DNA of 64,000 bases from Callorhinus ursinus. Lineage: Eukaryota; Chordata; Mammalia; Carnivora; Otariidae. Made by a program: the position numbers and the translations under genes. Shown piece after piece: positions 45,545 through 56,776 of this stretch (its first letter is position 1; every line of letters begins with the position of its first letter). The notes under the pieces are model-generated. The model worked only from the letters and a program-made list of their open reading frames with translations. It was not told the origin of the DNA and searched no databases. Location: contig NW_020313044.1 in the NCBI RefSeq assembly GCF_003265705.1, forward strand, positions 2,499,223-2,563,222. The letters are read 5' to 3'.

Positions 45545-45960
45545 CCTTTTATTGAGGTATAACTTAAATTGTGCAAATCTCAAGTGTACAGCTCCATGAC
45601 TTTTATATATGTATATAACATTGAGACTTTTTTTTAACTCACCCAAAGGGAATATATCAACTACATTTCACTGCAGTTTTTTTGTTTTTTTTTTAACCCA
45701 ACAGTACTGTGCTATTTCTTCTGTAGTGGGACATACGGATCTAAGATACTTTTCAGGCTGGCATAGTATTCTATAGGCTGAATCTGTGATCAGTACTCTA
45801 ACCTCTCCCAGTTGACGACTAGTTAGGTCATATCCAAGTTTTTGCTTTTACATGTTATTAGATTTTATAACTTTTACTTTTTTACTTTATATAAGAATAA
45901 TACATCCTCTAAAAAAAAAGAATAATACATGCTCAATATAAAACACTGGACGTTTCAGAA
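45545..45960 (-). repeat. Old L1 fragment, minus strand
   Basis: 'tattgaggtataacttaaat', 'ctccatgacttttatatatg' and 'gcatagtattctataggctg' follow antisense L1 3' order. Confidence 0.6.
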
Positions 45961-46545
45961 ATGTGTGGCTTAGAAAGCAGAAGTCCTTCGTAATTCCCTC
46001 TCAGATAACCACCAAATACAGATGTTATTCTCTGCGTATACCACATACATTATCTATATTGTGTCATCACTATACACTATTGAAAACACAATCAGGGCTG
46101 TACTGTACATCTTGTTTGCTGCTAAAACCATTGGGTTTTGAATTCTGGGTCCTCTCCCACTGCCCAGCAGTGAAGAGGCTGGGCCCTTTTAAGCTACAGA
46201 TTGTGAGAACCAAATTCTCAGAACTCAGGACTTTACTTGGCTCTGCCGCCTCTTCTGCCTCATTGTCCTTAGACATTCCCCCTCCAGGACAGCCCCCCTC
46301 TCTTTCTCTCCCAGGATCCCATACTCCTCTGGAATTCGGAGTCCTTTTCTGTTCTTATCTTTACAAATCTCCCCGCCCCCCCACACCTACAACACACATG
46401 CTTGATATATATATGACCTGTGTACATCCTTTGCTATGTAAGCCACTTTTACAGATAGGTAAATCCTTTATTTGTGAAGTAGGCTTAAAACCAACAGAGT
46501 CACATTTTAAAATTGTTTAATCTTTCTCTTTGAATAATACCAAAT
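45960..46545. other. Intergenic, unique-looking
   Basis: It contains a 185-codon plus-strand open frame with no family resemblance. I see no further feature. Confidence 0.5.
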
Positions 46546-46562
46546 GATAATGAGTAAGAGAG

Positions 46563-46783
46563 GGGCACCTGGGTGGCTCTGTCGGTTAAGCATCTGCCTT
46601 TGGCTCAGGTCATGATCTTGGGGTCACGATCTCAGGGTTCTGGGATTGAGCCTCGGATCCAGCTCCCTCCTCAGCAGGGACCCTGCTTCTCCCTCTCCTT
46701 TGCCCCTCCCCCCCCACTCGTATCTTGTGCTCTCTCTCTCTCTCTCACTCTCTCAAATAAGTAAAATCTTTTTTAAAAAAGTA
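46563..46783 (+). repeat. Can-SINE
   Basis: Plus-strand copy carrying an internal duplication of 'tcatgatcttggggtcacga'. TSD aatgagtaagagag at 46549-46562 and 46784-46797. Confidence 0.93.
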
Positions 46784-47169
46784 AATGAGTAAGAGAGTTG
46801 GTGGACAACCTGTATATGCATAGCCTTCCATTCCAAGTGTTCCTTATCTTCCCACCTCCTCTCCAGGACATGGAGTTTGGGGGGGACTGTCTTTAGATTG
46901 AATGACCAGGCTGTTGGTTTTCCAGGCTGAAAGCCCCCAGGATTGCCGCCTATTAGAGCGAGGGTTGACCCTGCAGGAAGTGATCCACCCTTTGTTGAGG
47001 CAGTCTCATCCCAGCCACAGGGTCCACAGGAAAAAGCAGTGACTGAGGGCTCCAGGAACCCAAAACAGGCCACCACTCCCAGCTTCACAGGGACTGAGCT
47101 TGTAGACTTCTCTCAAGTGAAAAAAGGTTGACTGAGACCAGTCTTTTATGATACTACTTTTCTCAGGAA

Positions 47170-47440
47170 AATTACCATAGCATCATCATCATAGGTAATA
47201 TATGATGAACACTTCCTTCAGGCCAGGAACTTTATATATACCTTTTGTTATTTAATCTCACAATCCCATGAAGATGGTAATATTGTCCCCATTTTACTGA
47301 TGAGAAAAACCAAGTTTCAAGTGGTCACGTAACTTGCACAAACTGCACGCTATGAGTAAATAGCAGAGTAGGGCTTGAACCCACTGATGGCAAAGCCCTG
47401 GTTCTAAATCACCACGTCATGTCACTGTACCACGCTATCT
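47170..47440 (+). repeat. MIR/L2-type ancient repeat
   Basis: 'gtccccattttactgatgag', 'gtaacttgcacaaactgcac' and 'cagagtagggcttgaaccca' are typical blocks. Confidence 0.65.
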
Positions 47441-48780
47441 CTCAGCACCACTGACCTTAGCAAAGGAAGAAGCACAAATCCTTTTTTCAGACTATTTCAC
47501 CAAGAGGAAGTCCACATTTGCATAATGATGTTTTCTCCAAGGACAGAGTAGGGACAGTATTTCTCTTTCCTACTAGAGATTTCAAACCCCTCTACACCTG
47601 GTTTAGACTGTAGTTCTATGACATAAATTCTTGGAATACCACGGAGCATTTTTGTTTGTTGTTTGTTTAAGGGAGCTACTGTCTTACCCAACAACTTGTG
47701 AGTATAAAGGGGGTTTTCTTGAGCTGCTCATTATTCAGCCAGTCATTCATGAATTCATTCAACAAGTGTCTTTGATATGCCAGGCACTGGGGATTAAAAG
47801 AGGAACAAAAGAGACAATATCTCTGCTCTCCAGAAACTGACAGTCTATTGAAGGAGACAGTTGTCCAACAATTACAATAAAGTGTGATCAATCTCTGATG
47901 GTAGAATCTAAGGGTACCTAACCTAGTCTGCAGGAAAGGGTCAGGAAAGTTTCCTGAAAGAAGACTTTGGGCTAAAACTAGACTGCCAACAAACATAAAA
48001 AAGTATTATAGGAGGCAGGTGGCAAAGCTGGTGTCATTTCTTTAGTTAACAATTCCTATGAAGTAGGGCATGGATATGGGGACAGACCCCAACAACAGGA
48101 TAAACGCAGGTAGCCAAACACATCCCAAATCAGATATAATGAGAGAGTGGCTGCATGAAAAGAGTGTAAAATTGAGTACAGTTCCTTTGGTAGACTACTG
48201 TTCTGATTTCTGACCTTCAAAAAAAGAGCTACTTGAAACACACAAAACCTAGCTTTCCAAGGAAATGGATTTACCTCTAATAGAAAACCTCTAATAGCCT
48301 CAAATTGTGGTACTATCTCAAAGAGTTTGGAATGTTTGGGCAACATTCTTATGTTTTAAAAGTACACCTGAGAAAATATCACAAAAAGGAATCATACTGA
48401 TGCAACTATAAAATCAATTCCTGTTTACCTAATACTCCTTCCCCAGTCATTCTAATAAGACACAATGAACTCACCTGATATCTAAAAGTAGGGAGTTCCC
48501 AAATTGTTTGGGCTGTACTCTTTACTCAGCACATAGCAATCAGCTTCTCTGGGAACCCTTTGCCAAGGGAAAGCTTTAAATACTATAATGCTAAAAAAAA
48601 AAAAATAATAAATAAATAAATAAATACTATAATGCTTGCATTATTGGGTTAGCAGCCAAGAGGGGAGATCAAATGCAGTGTGCTCACAATTTTAGTAGGA
48701 TAACAGAAGGTAAACTGAGGGCTCTAAGATCTATGTGGGGTGACTGGGAGGAAAAAGGGAAAATTACCCCAAGGAGAAGT
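47440..48780. other. Intergenic with one ancient repeat
   Basis: 'tgaattcattcaacaagtgt', 'atgccaggcactggggatta' and 'ctgctctccagaaactgaca' (47745-47845) belong to an old repeat. The rest is unique or AT-rich, with a (AATA)n tail near 48597-48625. No gene supported. Confidence 0.55.
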
Positions 48781-48786
48781 CTATTC

Positions 48787-48983
48787 TTTTTTTTTTTAAA
48801 GATTTTATTTATTTGAGAGAGAGAGTGTGAGAGAGAGCATGAGCAGGGGGAAAGAGGCAGAGAGAGAAGGAGAAGCAGACTCCCCACTGAGCAGGGAGCC
48901 CGATGCAGGGCTCCATCCCAGGACCCTGGGATCACGATCCGAGCCGAAGGCGGCCGCTTAACGACTGAGCCACCCAGGCGCTC
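48787..48983 (-). repeat. Can-SINE
   Basis: Minus-strand copy ending gagccacccaggcgctcc. It lies 28 bases from an oppositely oriented SINE, forming an inverted pair. Confidence 0.92.
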
Positions 48984-49011
48984 CAGAAAGTGCTTATATT
49001 TAAGAAAAGGA

Positions 49012-49207
49012 GGGACGCCTGGGTGGCTCAGTCAGTTAAGCATCTGCCTTTGGCTCAGGTCATGATCCCAGGGTCCTGGGATGGAGTCCCGCATCGGGCT
49101 CCCTGCTCCGCGGGGAGCCTGCTTCTCCCTCTGCCTCCGTCTACCCCCTCCTTGTGCACTCTGTCTCTCTCTCTGACACATAAATAAGTACAATCTTTTT
49201 TAAAAAT
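49012..49207 (+). repeat. Can-SINE
   Basis: Plus-strand partner of the inverted SINE pair with 48787-48983. Confidence 0.92.
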
Positions 49208-49249
49208 TAAAAATTAAAAAGTTAAAAAAGGAAAAGTATAAAATCAGTG

Positions 49250-50165
49250 ATTTATGCTCCTACTTTAAGAAGCTAGAAAAAATTATATTCAAAATAAGTA
49301 GAAAGAAATAAAAATAAGAGCAGAAATCAATAAAATAGAAAATGGACAGAGAAAACACAAGGTCAAATTTGGTTTTTTGGAAGAATTAATAAAATTGGTA
49401 ACTTCCTAGCAATATTTATCAAGAAAAAAGGGAAAACACAGATAACTAACATCAGGCATACAAAAAGGGACATCTTTATAGATGCTACAGATAACAAAAG
49501 TAACAATGAGATAATATGAGTAGCTTTATTCTAATAAATTGGACAACTTAAATGAAATGGACAAATTCCTTGAAAAACACAATTATCACAATGGACGTAA
49601 GAAAAAAGAAAAATCTAAATAGCCCCATACTTATTAAAGAAATTGAATTTATTATCAAACTCTTTCTGTGAAGAAAACTTCAGGGCCAGCTGGCTTCACA
49701 GGTGAATACTACCAAATATTTATTTAAGGAAGAAAAAAATAACAATCCTACACAAAGTCTTTTAAAATAAAGAAGAGGGAACACTTCCCAATTTATTTCA
49801 TGAGGCCATAATAAGCTCTATACGAAAACTTGATAAAGATACTACAAAAAAAGAAAATTATAAACTGATATTCCTCATGAACATACATGCAAAACTCTTA
49901 TTACTATTTGATGCAGCATTTTCATTTCTAGAAGTTTATCCTAAAGAGGCATTCTTAGAATTGTACAAAGATTAACTACAGGACATCCACTATAGTAATA
50001 TTTTTAATAGTAAAAATTGGAAACAACTCTGGAATAACAATGTCCCCCCAAATATGACCAGTTAAATAAATATGGTCCATTTACATGATAGAATATGTAG
50101 CCATTAAATTATGGTAGAAATGTGTATTGACACAGGAAAATTCACTATATATTATTTCAAAAGTA
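49250..50165 (+). repeat. Old L1 ORF2/3' fragment, plus strand
   Basis: 'atcaataaaatagaaaatgg', 'aatggacaaattccttgaaa', 'ctggcttcacaggtgaatac', 'ttcatgaggccataataagc' and 'gatattcctcatgaacatac' are reverse-transcriptase-region L1 landmarks in order. Frames are broken by stops. Confidence 0.85.
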
Positions 50166-50174
50166 GATTTTCAA

Positions 50175-50393
50175 GGGGTACCGGGGTGGCTCAGTGGGTT
50201 AAGCATCTGACTCTTGGTTTCAGCTCAGGTCATGATCTCAGGGTTGTGGGATCAAATTCCACATCATGCTTCTGCACTGAGTAGTGAGTCTGCTGGAGAT
50301 AATCTCTCCCTCTCCCTCTGGCCCTCTGCTCCTGCCTCCCCTGCCACCCCACCCCTGCTCTCTCACTCACACTCTCTCTAAAAATAAAATCTA
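50175..50393 (+). repeat. Can-SINE
   Basis: Plus-strand older copy (ggtaccggggtggctcagtg) with an imperfect TSD (aaaagtagattttca / aaaagtgattatca). Confidence 0.88.
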
Positions 50394-50510
50394 TAAAAGT
50401 GATTATCAAAGATCTCACTATAAAAAAAAAAGCAAGGCAACGGATATGTTCATTATTTTGACTGTAATAGTCATTTCACTATATATATTGTTTTTTAATA
50501 TTTTTTTTAT

Positions 50511-50706
50511 TTTTTAAAGATTTATTTGAGAGAGAGGGAGCACGTGTGTGTGAGTAGGGGGAGGAGCAGAGGGAGAGAGAGAATTTCAAGCTGACTCCCC
50601 ACTGAGTGTGGAGTCCAACACAGGGGTTGATCCCACAACTCTGAGATCGTGACCAGAGCTGAAATCAAGAGTTGGGCACCTAACTGACTGAGCCACTCAG
50701 GCACCC
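50511..50706 (-). repeat. Can-SINE
   Basis: Minus-strand diverged copy abutting a short-subfamily copy on its right. Confidence 0.88.
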
Positions 50707-50707
50707 C

Positions 50708-50813
50708 TAATATTTTATTTTAAAGTAATCTCTACACCCAACTTTGGGCTCAAAGTTACAACCCCAAAATCAAGAGTTGCATGCTCCACCAACTGAGCCA
50801 GTCAGGTGCCCCT
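50708..50813 (-). repeat. Can-SINE, short subfamily
   Basis: Minus-strand short copy ('ctctacacccaactttgggc', end gagccagtcaggtgcccc). Confidence 0.87.
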
Positions 50814-50814
50814 A

Positions 50815-51130
50815 TGTTTATGTATTTCAAACCATCACGTTGTAGACCTTAAATACACACAATTCTTTTTTTTTTTTTTTTACAACAGGCAGATTACCAA
50901 ATAGTATTATGGCATGATTCTACTTTTTTCAAATAAAAGTATGTATTTATATGTACGGAAAAAAGACTGGAAGGCATAAACCAAATGTCCAAAATGGTTA
51001 ATCATTAAATGATGAGAGTATGGTTGGCTTTATTTCCTTCTTTTTGCTTATCTGTATTTCTTGCAACAAATATATAGTTTTTCTAATACAAAAAATGTAA
51101 CTGTTGAAGAAAAGATTTAAAAAATCTGGC
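50815..51130 (+). repeat. L1-type 3' fragment
   Basis: 'caaaccatcacgttgtagac' near 50827 and the AT-rich sequence after it look like an old L1 3' end. Confidence 0.45.
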
Positions 51131-51334
51131 CAATGGGCATTTTTGTACCTATTTCCATCACAATTCTTAGGATGAAAAGTTTCGGGACTGTGTAATGTTC
51201 CTCTTCACCTCCAAGCTCAAATATACCCACCTTGGACGACTGGATGCAGTTTTTCCCTCCTTTGATTTGCTCTGCCCACTTGGCCTGCCCTATTGGTCCA
51301 ACCTTTACTCAGTAGGTGAGGCAGTATAAATTTT

Positions 51335-51525
51335 TTTTAAGATTTTATTTATTTATTTGAGAGAGAGAGAATGAGAGATAGAAAGCACGAGAGGGAAGAG
51401 GGTCAGAGGGAGAAGCAGACTCCCTTGCCGAGCAGGGAGCCCGATGCGGGACTCTATCCCGGGACTCCAGGATCATGACCTGAGCCGAAAGCAGTCGCTT
51501 AACCAACTGAGCCACCCAGGTGCCC
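51335..51525 (-). repeat. Can-SINE
   Basis: Minus-strand copy with TSD gaggcagtataaatttt at 51318-51334 and 51526-51542. Confidence 0.94.
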
Positions 51526-51696
51526 GAGGCAGTATAAATTTTACCACTGACATACTGTGCAACATTTGGCAGGATTTTTCCCTTAGGAGGTCCAGTTTCT
51601 AAAATCTGTCTAAATTCAGGTTAGAATCAATGATCTCCAAGGTCCCTTCCAGATAGAGGAAAGAACACAGTTTTAGAATCAGAAAACCTTGGGATG

Positions 51697-51879
51697 GGGA
51701 CGCCAGGGTGGCTGTCAGTTAAGCGTCTGCCTTCCGCTCAGGTCAGGATCCTGGGATCCTGGGATCGAGCCCTGCATGGGGCTCCCTGCTGGGTGGGGAG
51801 CCTGCTTCTCTCTCCCTCTGCCTGCCGTTCCCCTGCTTGTGTGCGCTCTATCAGATAAATAAAATCTTTAAAAGAAAAA
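51697..51879 (+). repeat. Can-SINE
   Basis: Plus-strand copy with a small deletion in the A-box region (gtggctgtcagttaagcg). TSD agaaaaccttgggatg / agaaaacctttggatg. Confidence 0.92.
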
Positions 51880-51899
51880 AGAAAACCTTTGGATGGACT

Positions 51900-52560
51900 T
51901 GAGAATGTGGGCATCACCCACCAGGAAAATAATCCTTATTCTCCAGTGTGTCTCCAGCCAGGTAAGTACCTCCTGGCCTAGGCCTGGTCTTTTATCTCAC
52001 AGGTCGTGACGTATGGCTCAACACACACTAGTTGCTCTGTGAATTAGTTTTTGCCTCTACCTCCTAAAAAGCAACTGCAGAATAGGTTTTCTAGGCTTGC
52101 TCCTTGACAGTGATCTGAAACGGTTGTATTTAACTCCTGCACGTTTTTTGAGGTGATTGGTGCAGTGCTTGTTTGTAACAATTCACCAAGCAGAGCAAGG
52201 GCTGAGTACCTCTCCTATAAGTGACACGTCTGTGGCCAAGAGACATTCAAGTTGTCATCCTGATGGGGCCTTGGTTGGAAAGGTCATCTCAGGGATGCCC
52301 GAGACATGCTCAAGGAAACACATTCCCAGCAGGTGCCCAGGTTGTTACCACGAGGCTTCTAGAAAGGGATCTGACAAGACCCTGGACTTCAGGGAAGTCC
52401 CAGCTTTGCCTCTGTAGAGCTGTGTGACCTTGGACAAGTCCCTTCCTCCTACGGGTACGTTGCAGTGGATCTAAGTACCTCCTTCCGGGTCAGTCTATGC
52501 TATGGCGCTGATCAAGTGATCTGGAAAACATTCGCCTTTAAACGTTTATGGATCTTCGAT
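51900..52560. other. Upstream flank of UBE2D2
   Basis: Unique sequence with a short MIR remnant (gctgtgtgaccttggacaag at 52420-52439). No exon recognised. Confidence 0.5.
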
Positions 52561-52635
52561 GACACACGCGTGCGGTACCAGAGGCAAGGGACTCAAGGGT
52601 CCCCGCGCGCGGGCACCTACCGCCCGCTCCACGAA

Positions 52636-52645
52636 TCTCGCGAGA
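52636..52645. promoter_or_regulatory. TCTCGCGAGA palindromic element
   Basis: Perfect 10-base palindrome. This motif is known at CpG-island promoters and is bound by BANP (earlier attributed to Kaiso/ZBTB33). Confidence 0.8.
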
Positions 52646-53023
52646 CCTCTCCCCTTCGCTTCGCGGCGTCATCCTCTCGGCGGCCGTGGCGGCGAAGGCG
52701 ACGGCGCGTTAAGATACTCACAGGGGCGGCCCGTATCCCTCCGCCGCCGGCGCGGTCCGGCCCTCCCTCCCCTAGCCCGCCAATCCCCGCGCCTCCCGAC
52801 CTGCCCGTCGGCCTGGGCCCACCCCGCGCTCCGGCGGTCCCACCCCGGCGGCGCCGCCCGCCCGTCCGCCCGCGCGTCCCTCCGTCCACCTGCAGCAGGC
52901 AGTCCCTCTGGCTGTCCGACGGAGCGGCGCCGGCAGAGCCCGAGGCCTGGGCTCTTGCTCCCCGGCGGAGGGATCCGCGGCGGCTGAGGAGGCGGCGCTG
53001 AGATTAGGTGGAAGAGGCAGCTA

Positions 53024-53054
53024 CGGCGGCGGCGGCGGCAGCGGCGGCGGCGGC
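53024..53054 (+). repeat. (CGG)n tract in the UBE2D2 leader
   Basis: About ten CGG/GGC units with one CAG interruption, in the 5'UTR or just upstream of it. Confidence 0.9.
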
Positions 53055-53090
53055 TCGGACGGCAGCGCATAAAGGGGCCGCCGCCGGGTG

Positions 53091-53099
53091 ATGCGGTGA
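53091..53099 (+). other. Minimal upstream ORF (ATG CGG TGA)
   Basis: A two-codon ORF 200 bases before the UBE2D2 start. It affects translation only if the transcript begins upstream of it. Confidence 0.6.
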
Positions 53100-53290
53100 C
53101 CGCTGCGGCAGGCTCAGGAGCCAAGTGGGCCCCGGCCCTCAGTCCGTCCTGCCGGACCCGCGCTCCCGAACTCCCCATCTTCTCCGGCCGACCCGCGATC
53201 ACCGAGGCGGCCTCGCGCCCCCTCGCCCCTTCCCCGTCCCTCCCCTGTCCCCGTCCCCGCCCCGGGGGCCACCGCCACCCGCCTCCCACG

Positions 53291-53314
53291 ATGGCTCTAA
53301 AGAGAATCCACAAG
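53291..53314 (+). CDS. UBE2D2: UBE2D2 first coding exon
   Basis: UBE2D2 (UbcH5b) is a ubiquitin-conjugating E2 that passes ubiquitin to many RING and HECT E3 ligases. The exon encodes MALKRIHK in phase 0 and ends at a consensus donor (AAG|GTAAGC, intron from 53315). His at position 7 fits UBE2D2; from memory UBE2D1 has Gln and UBE2D3 Asn there. The intact splice donor and CpG-island promoter rule out a processed retrocopy. The next coding exon (from ELNDLARDPP) is not found before the window ends, so intron 1 exceeds 10.6 kb here. The catalytic Cys exon is outside. Confidence 0.95.
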
Positions 53315-55008
53315 GTAAGCGGCCGGAGGTCGGCTGAGGGTTCCGGTTGCTGGGCGGGCCAGCTGAGCAGGCTGCGGCCTGCACTTCCCGCCGTCGCCTC
53401 AGCCTGGCTCGCGGCCTCTTCGGACCCGGCTGCCGGCGGCGATGGCCGTGCCGGGCGCCCTTCACACCCCACTCCCAGTGATGGCGCCCGTGGAGGCCCC
53501 GGCGCGCAGCCCGCGCTTAGGCCGGAGGTGCGCTAGCCCGCTCGGCGTTCCTCCCTGGCCTCCTTTCTAGGCCCCGCGTGGTATGGAGTCCCAGGGCCTC
53601 TGCCCGGCTTGGGACTGCTGCGCTAGAGGGCCATTGTCCGGCCATGCCGGGAGGGGGAGCCGGGGCTGGGGCGTCGAGCTGCCCCATTGACAGAGGTCGA
53701 AAGGGCTCCTCGCCCCATGTCTGCCCGTGTCCCCCTACCCCCTCCCGCCCACACCCGCCCACCTGCCCTGGTTCCCTCCACAGAACCGCCTGAGCTTGGA
53801 GCCCATGTCTTAGGCAGACGGAGGAAGCCTTTTTGTCCGATCCACAAGTATTTCTTGAGTTCACTTATCCCTTGGCGGCCGCACACTTCGGTCCACTCTA
53901 CTCGTCCAGAAACTCAAGAGTAGGAAGTTCAGAAGGAAAACAAAACCAAACAGGACTCTCTTGAGGAAGGAGGGAAGTGGAAAGAGAAGCGTTTTGTTCT
54001 TTGAGGTTGCCAAATGTAGTCAGAAACTACACTTTTACAAATGGATCTAATAGAAAAGCTGTTAAATTTTCAAGGGTAGAGGTAGAAACCTGAACGTTGA
54101 AAACCACTGAAGGAATTACACAGAGTTTCCTTTTACAGTCTCTCCATACAGTGGATTTTAACGCTTAAATTACGTGATATGTTCAGGGAGATCCTTTTAA
54201 TTTAGAAGGAATTTTGCTCGATTTTTCCATTTGAAAGGATGTCTTTGCCCTTTAAGATGAAGGGTTATTTCGTTATTTGTATGAAGGTTTTCCTTATACT
54301 GCTTCTGTATTATGCTTGACTTAAAATTTAGGGTCCCCCCCCAATATTGTAACACTCCTGGTGCCTCTTACTATCGTGTCTTTTTCTTAAAAGTGGGGAA
54401 GTAGTACTGGTGATTTTTGTTTGGTGTTTTACTTGACTACTTGGAGAAGCTCTGTTAAATCTCTAGCCACTTACAAGTAGATCCTGGGATTATCCATAGG
54501 GAGGAATGGGATGGAGATGCAAGGGGAAGAGAACTAATATTCACCTTGCCCTAAACGCAGGGAAAATGGGGACTGTGGGACAATTAAAACACCTCAGTTT
54601 GCAGTCGATCTTCATTTCATTCATGATCAGAGACCTTTAATGTGGAATTAATCGCAGTGGTTACTGTAAATTAGGTTAGATCCTTACCAACTTGTTTGGA
54701 CTTACTTGATGTCTAACAAATGAAGAAGGGCAGACTTCAGACAGAGTAAATCTTGTATTAAAATGAAGCAGGTTATTTGTTAAAAGGAGCTTGAAACTTC
54801 ACCGAAGATTTCTTAAAGAACTATTTAAGGGGCGGGAGCGCAGTGAGGAATCATCATCCAAATAAAAATATATATGTATTTTTAAGACTTTTAGTAGTTT
54901 ACTCGGTTCTTCTACAGGCTAATTGGGAAGTTATCAATTTGAGATTATAACTGTAGAAGACTGAGCTTTTTTTTTTTTTACTCCGCCTCTCCCCATGTTC
55001 TTATTTTA

Positions 55009-55214
55009 TTTTATTTTTTTTAAAAGATTTATTTATTTATTTATTTGAGAGAACGAGAAAGAGAGAGAGAGTACATGAGAGGGGGGAAGGTCAGAGGGAG
55101 AAGCAGACTCTCCGCTGAGCAGGGAGCCCGATGCGGGACTCGATCCTGGGACTCCAGGATCATGACCTGAGCCGAAGGCAGTTGCTTAACCAACTGAGCC
55201 ACCCAGGCACCCCC
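55009..55214 (-). repeat. Can-SINE
   Basis: Minus-strand copy with TSD ccccatgttcttatttta at 54991-55008 and 55215-55232. Confidence 0.94.
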
Positions 55215-56560
55215 CCCCATGTTCTTATTTTAAAACCTGAAGAAGAGTAAGTACAGATCAAGAAGTATACCCTTTAATCTCTACATTAATTGATATGTGT
55301 TACATTTTTTAGGAGAAGAAGGTAACTCAAAACACGTATTTTAATCTTCTAATATACTTGCTCCAGTAATGTGGTTTCTTTTGAGTTACTACATATTCTG
55401 TAGACCTTCTCTAAAATATCTTCTTATAAAGCTTTTAATAGGGAAAATCAAGTTTAGGCAATGATACTTTGAACTTTTAAAACTCAGTGTTAGCCTTTTT
55501 CCTCCTGGTTTATAACCTAGAGCCCTCCGCAAAGTATGGCTCAACTTCTGAGACTGCCAGGGATTAGAAAAATAAAATATATTTTTAGTATACTTGTCAG
55601 TAAGATTATGAAAACAAAATGGATATTTTTCCCCCGATTTTTTGTGTAATACCAATTTTAAGTTGAATGCAGACTTAATTAGGTATGGATAAGACTAGTT
55701 CTTCCTAATCCCCAAAAAAACTTAGTTGGCTTATATAATTGATCTTGGTCTTGAACCTTCCCAGTTATCATTCTCTGAAAAAATAGTTCTACTTAAATAC
55801 TCTGTTAACTTTAGATTCATGAACTGCTGCATCTTGGTTCTAATAAAATTTTGCTGAGACCAATTAAATTTGACATGTGGCATTTTTAGGAATTCAATAT
55901 CTTGTTTCTTTGACAGGGAAATAGTGTTCTGTGAATTTGACAGTCCTTTAAATGCATTGTCTTTTTGGCAAAAGCTTTTGATGGACTTTATTTTGATACA
56001 CACTTTAAAGCCTCCTGACCTATGCTTTAACAGAGTGTACCAGAGAAGGTCATTATGAATATCCAGTATAGTTCTGTTCAGGGATTGGGACCTCTGGGCT
56101 TGTTTGTATCTACACCAAATGGTCCTAGCCTGCTGTGTTTTGAGGTTTTCTGCTGACTTTATAGGTTTAGCTTTGATTTTGATGCTTTGAGTGTCTGCCT
56201 CTTGCAGCACCACCCCCAGCCCTTTTCCAGTTGGCTGCATCTCATCTGTTGTGGGCTGGGAAACCAGATCACGGAGCTTATTAAAATTATGTCTAAAATA
56301 AGATCCAGTAGGCTCTGAGTGACGAGAGCTTCATGTGTTCTGTGAACTGTGTGGTCTCTTTGACTGATCAGAGACCTTTTTTACTTCTTGTTTTTCTTCT
56401 TTTGTTATACAGATGCAGGAGGCTTTGGGGTACTCTTAGAGTGCCATAATATTGAAACAGGGTTAATTTCTTTATTCTGTGGAAGGGTAAAAGACTGAAT
56501 GTCTTGCTTCATTGAGGAGTTGAAGACAGACCAAAGTTAGGATACTAAAAGCTATTTTCT

Positions 56561-56776
56561 TTTTTTTTTTTTTTTTGTTAAAGATTTTATTTATTTATTC
56601 GAGAGAGAGAGAGAGAGAGAGAATGAAAGATAGAAAGCACGAGAGGGAAGAGGGTCAGAGGGAGAAGCAGACTCCCTGCTGAGCAGGAAGCCCGATGCGG
56701 GACTCGATCCCGGGACTCCAGGATCATGACCTGAGCCGAAGGCAGTCGCTTAACCAACTGAGCCACCCAGGCGCCC
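56561..56776 (-). repeat. Can-SINE
   Basis: Minus-strand copy with TSD taaaagctattttct at 56546-56560 and 56777-56791. A 17-base T-run and an expanded (GA)n suggest a recent insertion. Confidence 0.95.

Larger units (their letters stand above)
52560..53580 (+). promoter_or_regulatory. UBE2D2: UBE2D2 CpG-island promoter and 5'UTR
   Basis: Dense CpG and GC run over about 1 kb, ending shortly after the first coding exon. It includes a TCTCGCGAGA palindrome (52636-52645), a (CGG)n tract (53024-53054) and a leader resembling the human UBE2D2 5'UTR as I recall it, including 'cgcataaaggggccgccgcc' and the block before the ATG (cacccgcctcccacg). The pattern fits a housekeeping promoter. The exact start site is unknown. 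Confidence 0.88.

Noticed and set aside
45963..46520. 185-codon ORF on the plus strand
   Set aside because: No family resemblance and next to L1 debris. Chance ORF is the simplest explanation.
52465..53536. Long ORFs on both strands around UBE2D2 exon 1
   Set aside because: Arg/Pro-rich translations of a CpG island, open in several frames. Only MALKRIHK with its donor is real.
55731..56240. 169-codon ATG-started ORF on the minus strand in UBE2D2 intron 1
   Set aside because: One or two ORFs of this length are expected by chance in 64 kb on both strands. The composition is AT-driven and no domain or splice context is seen.
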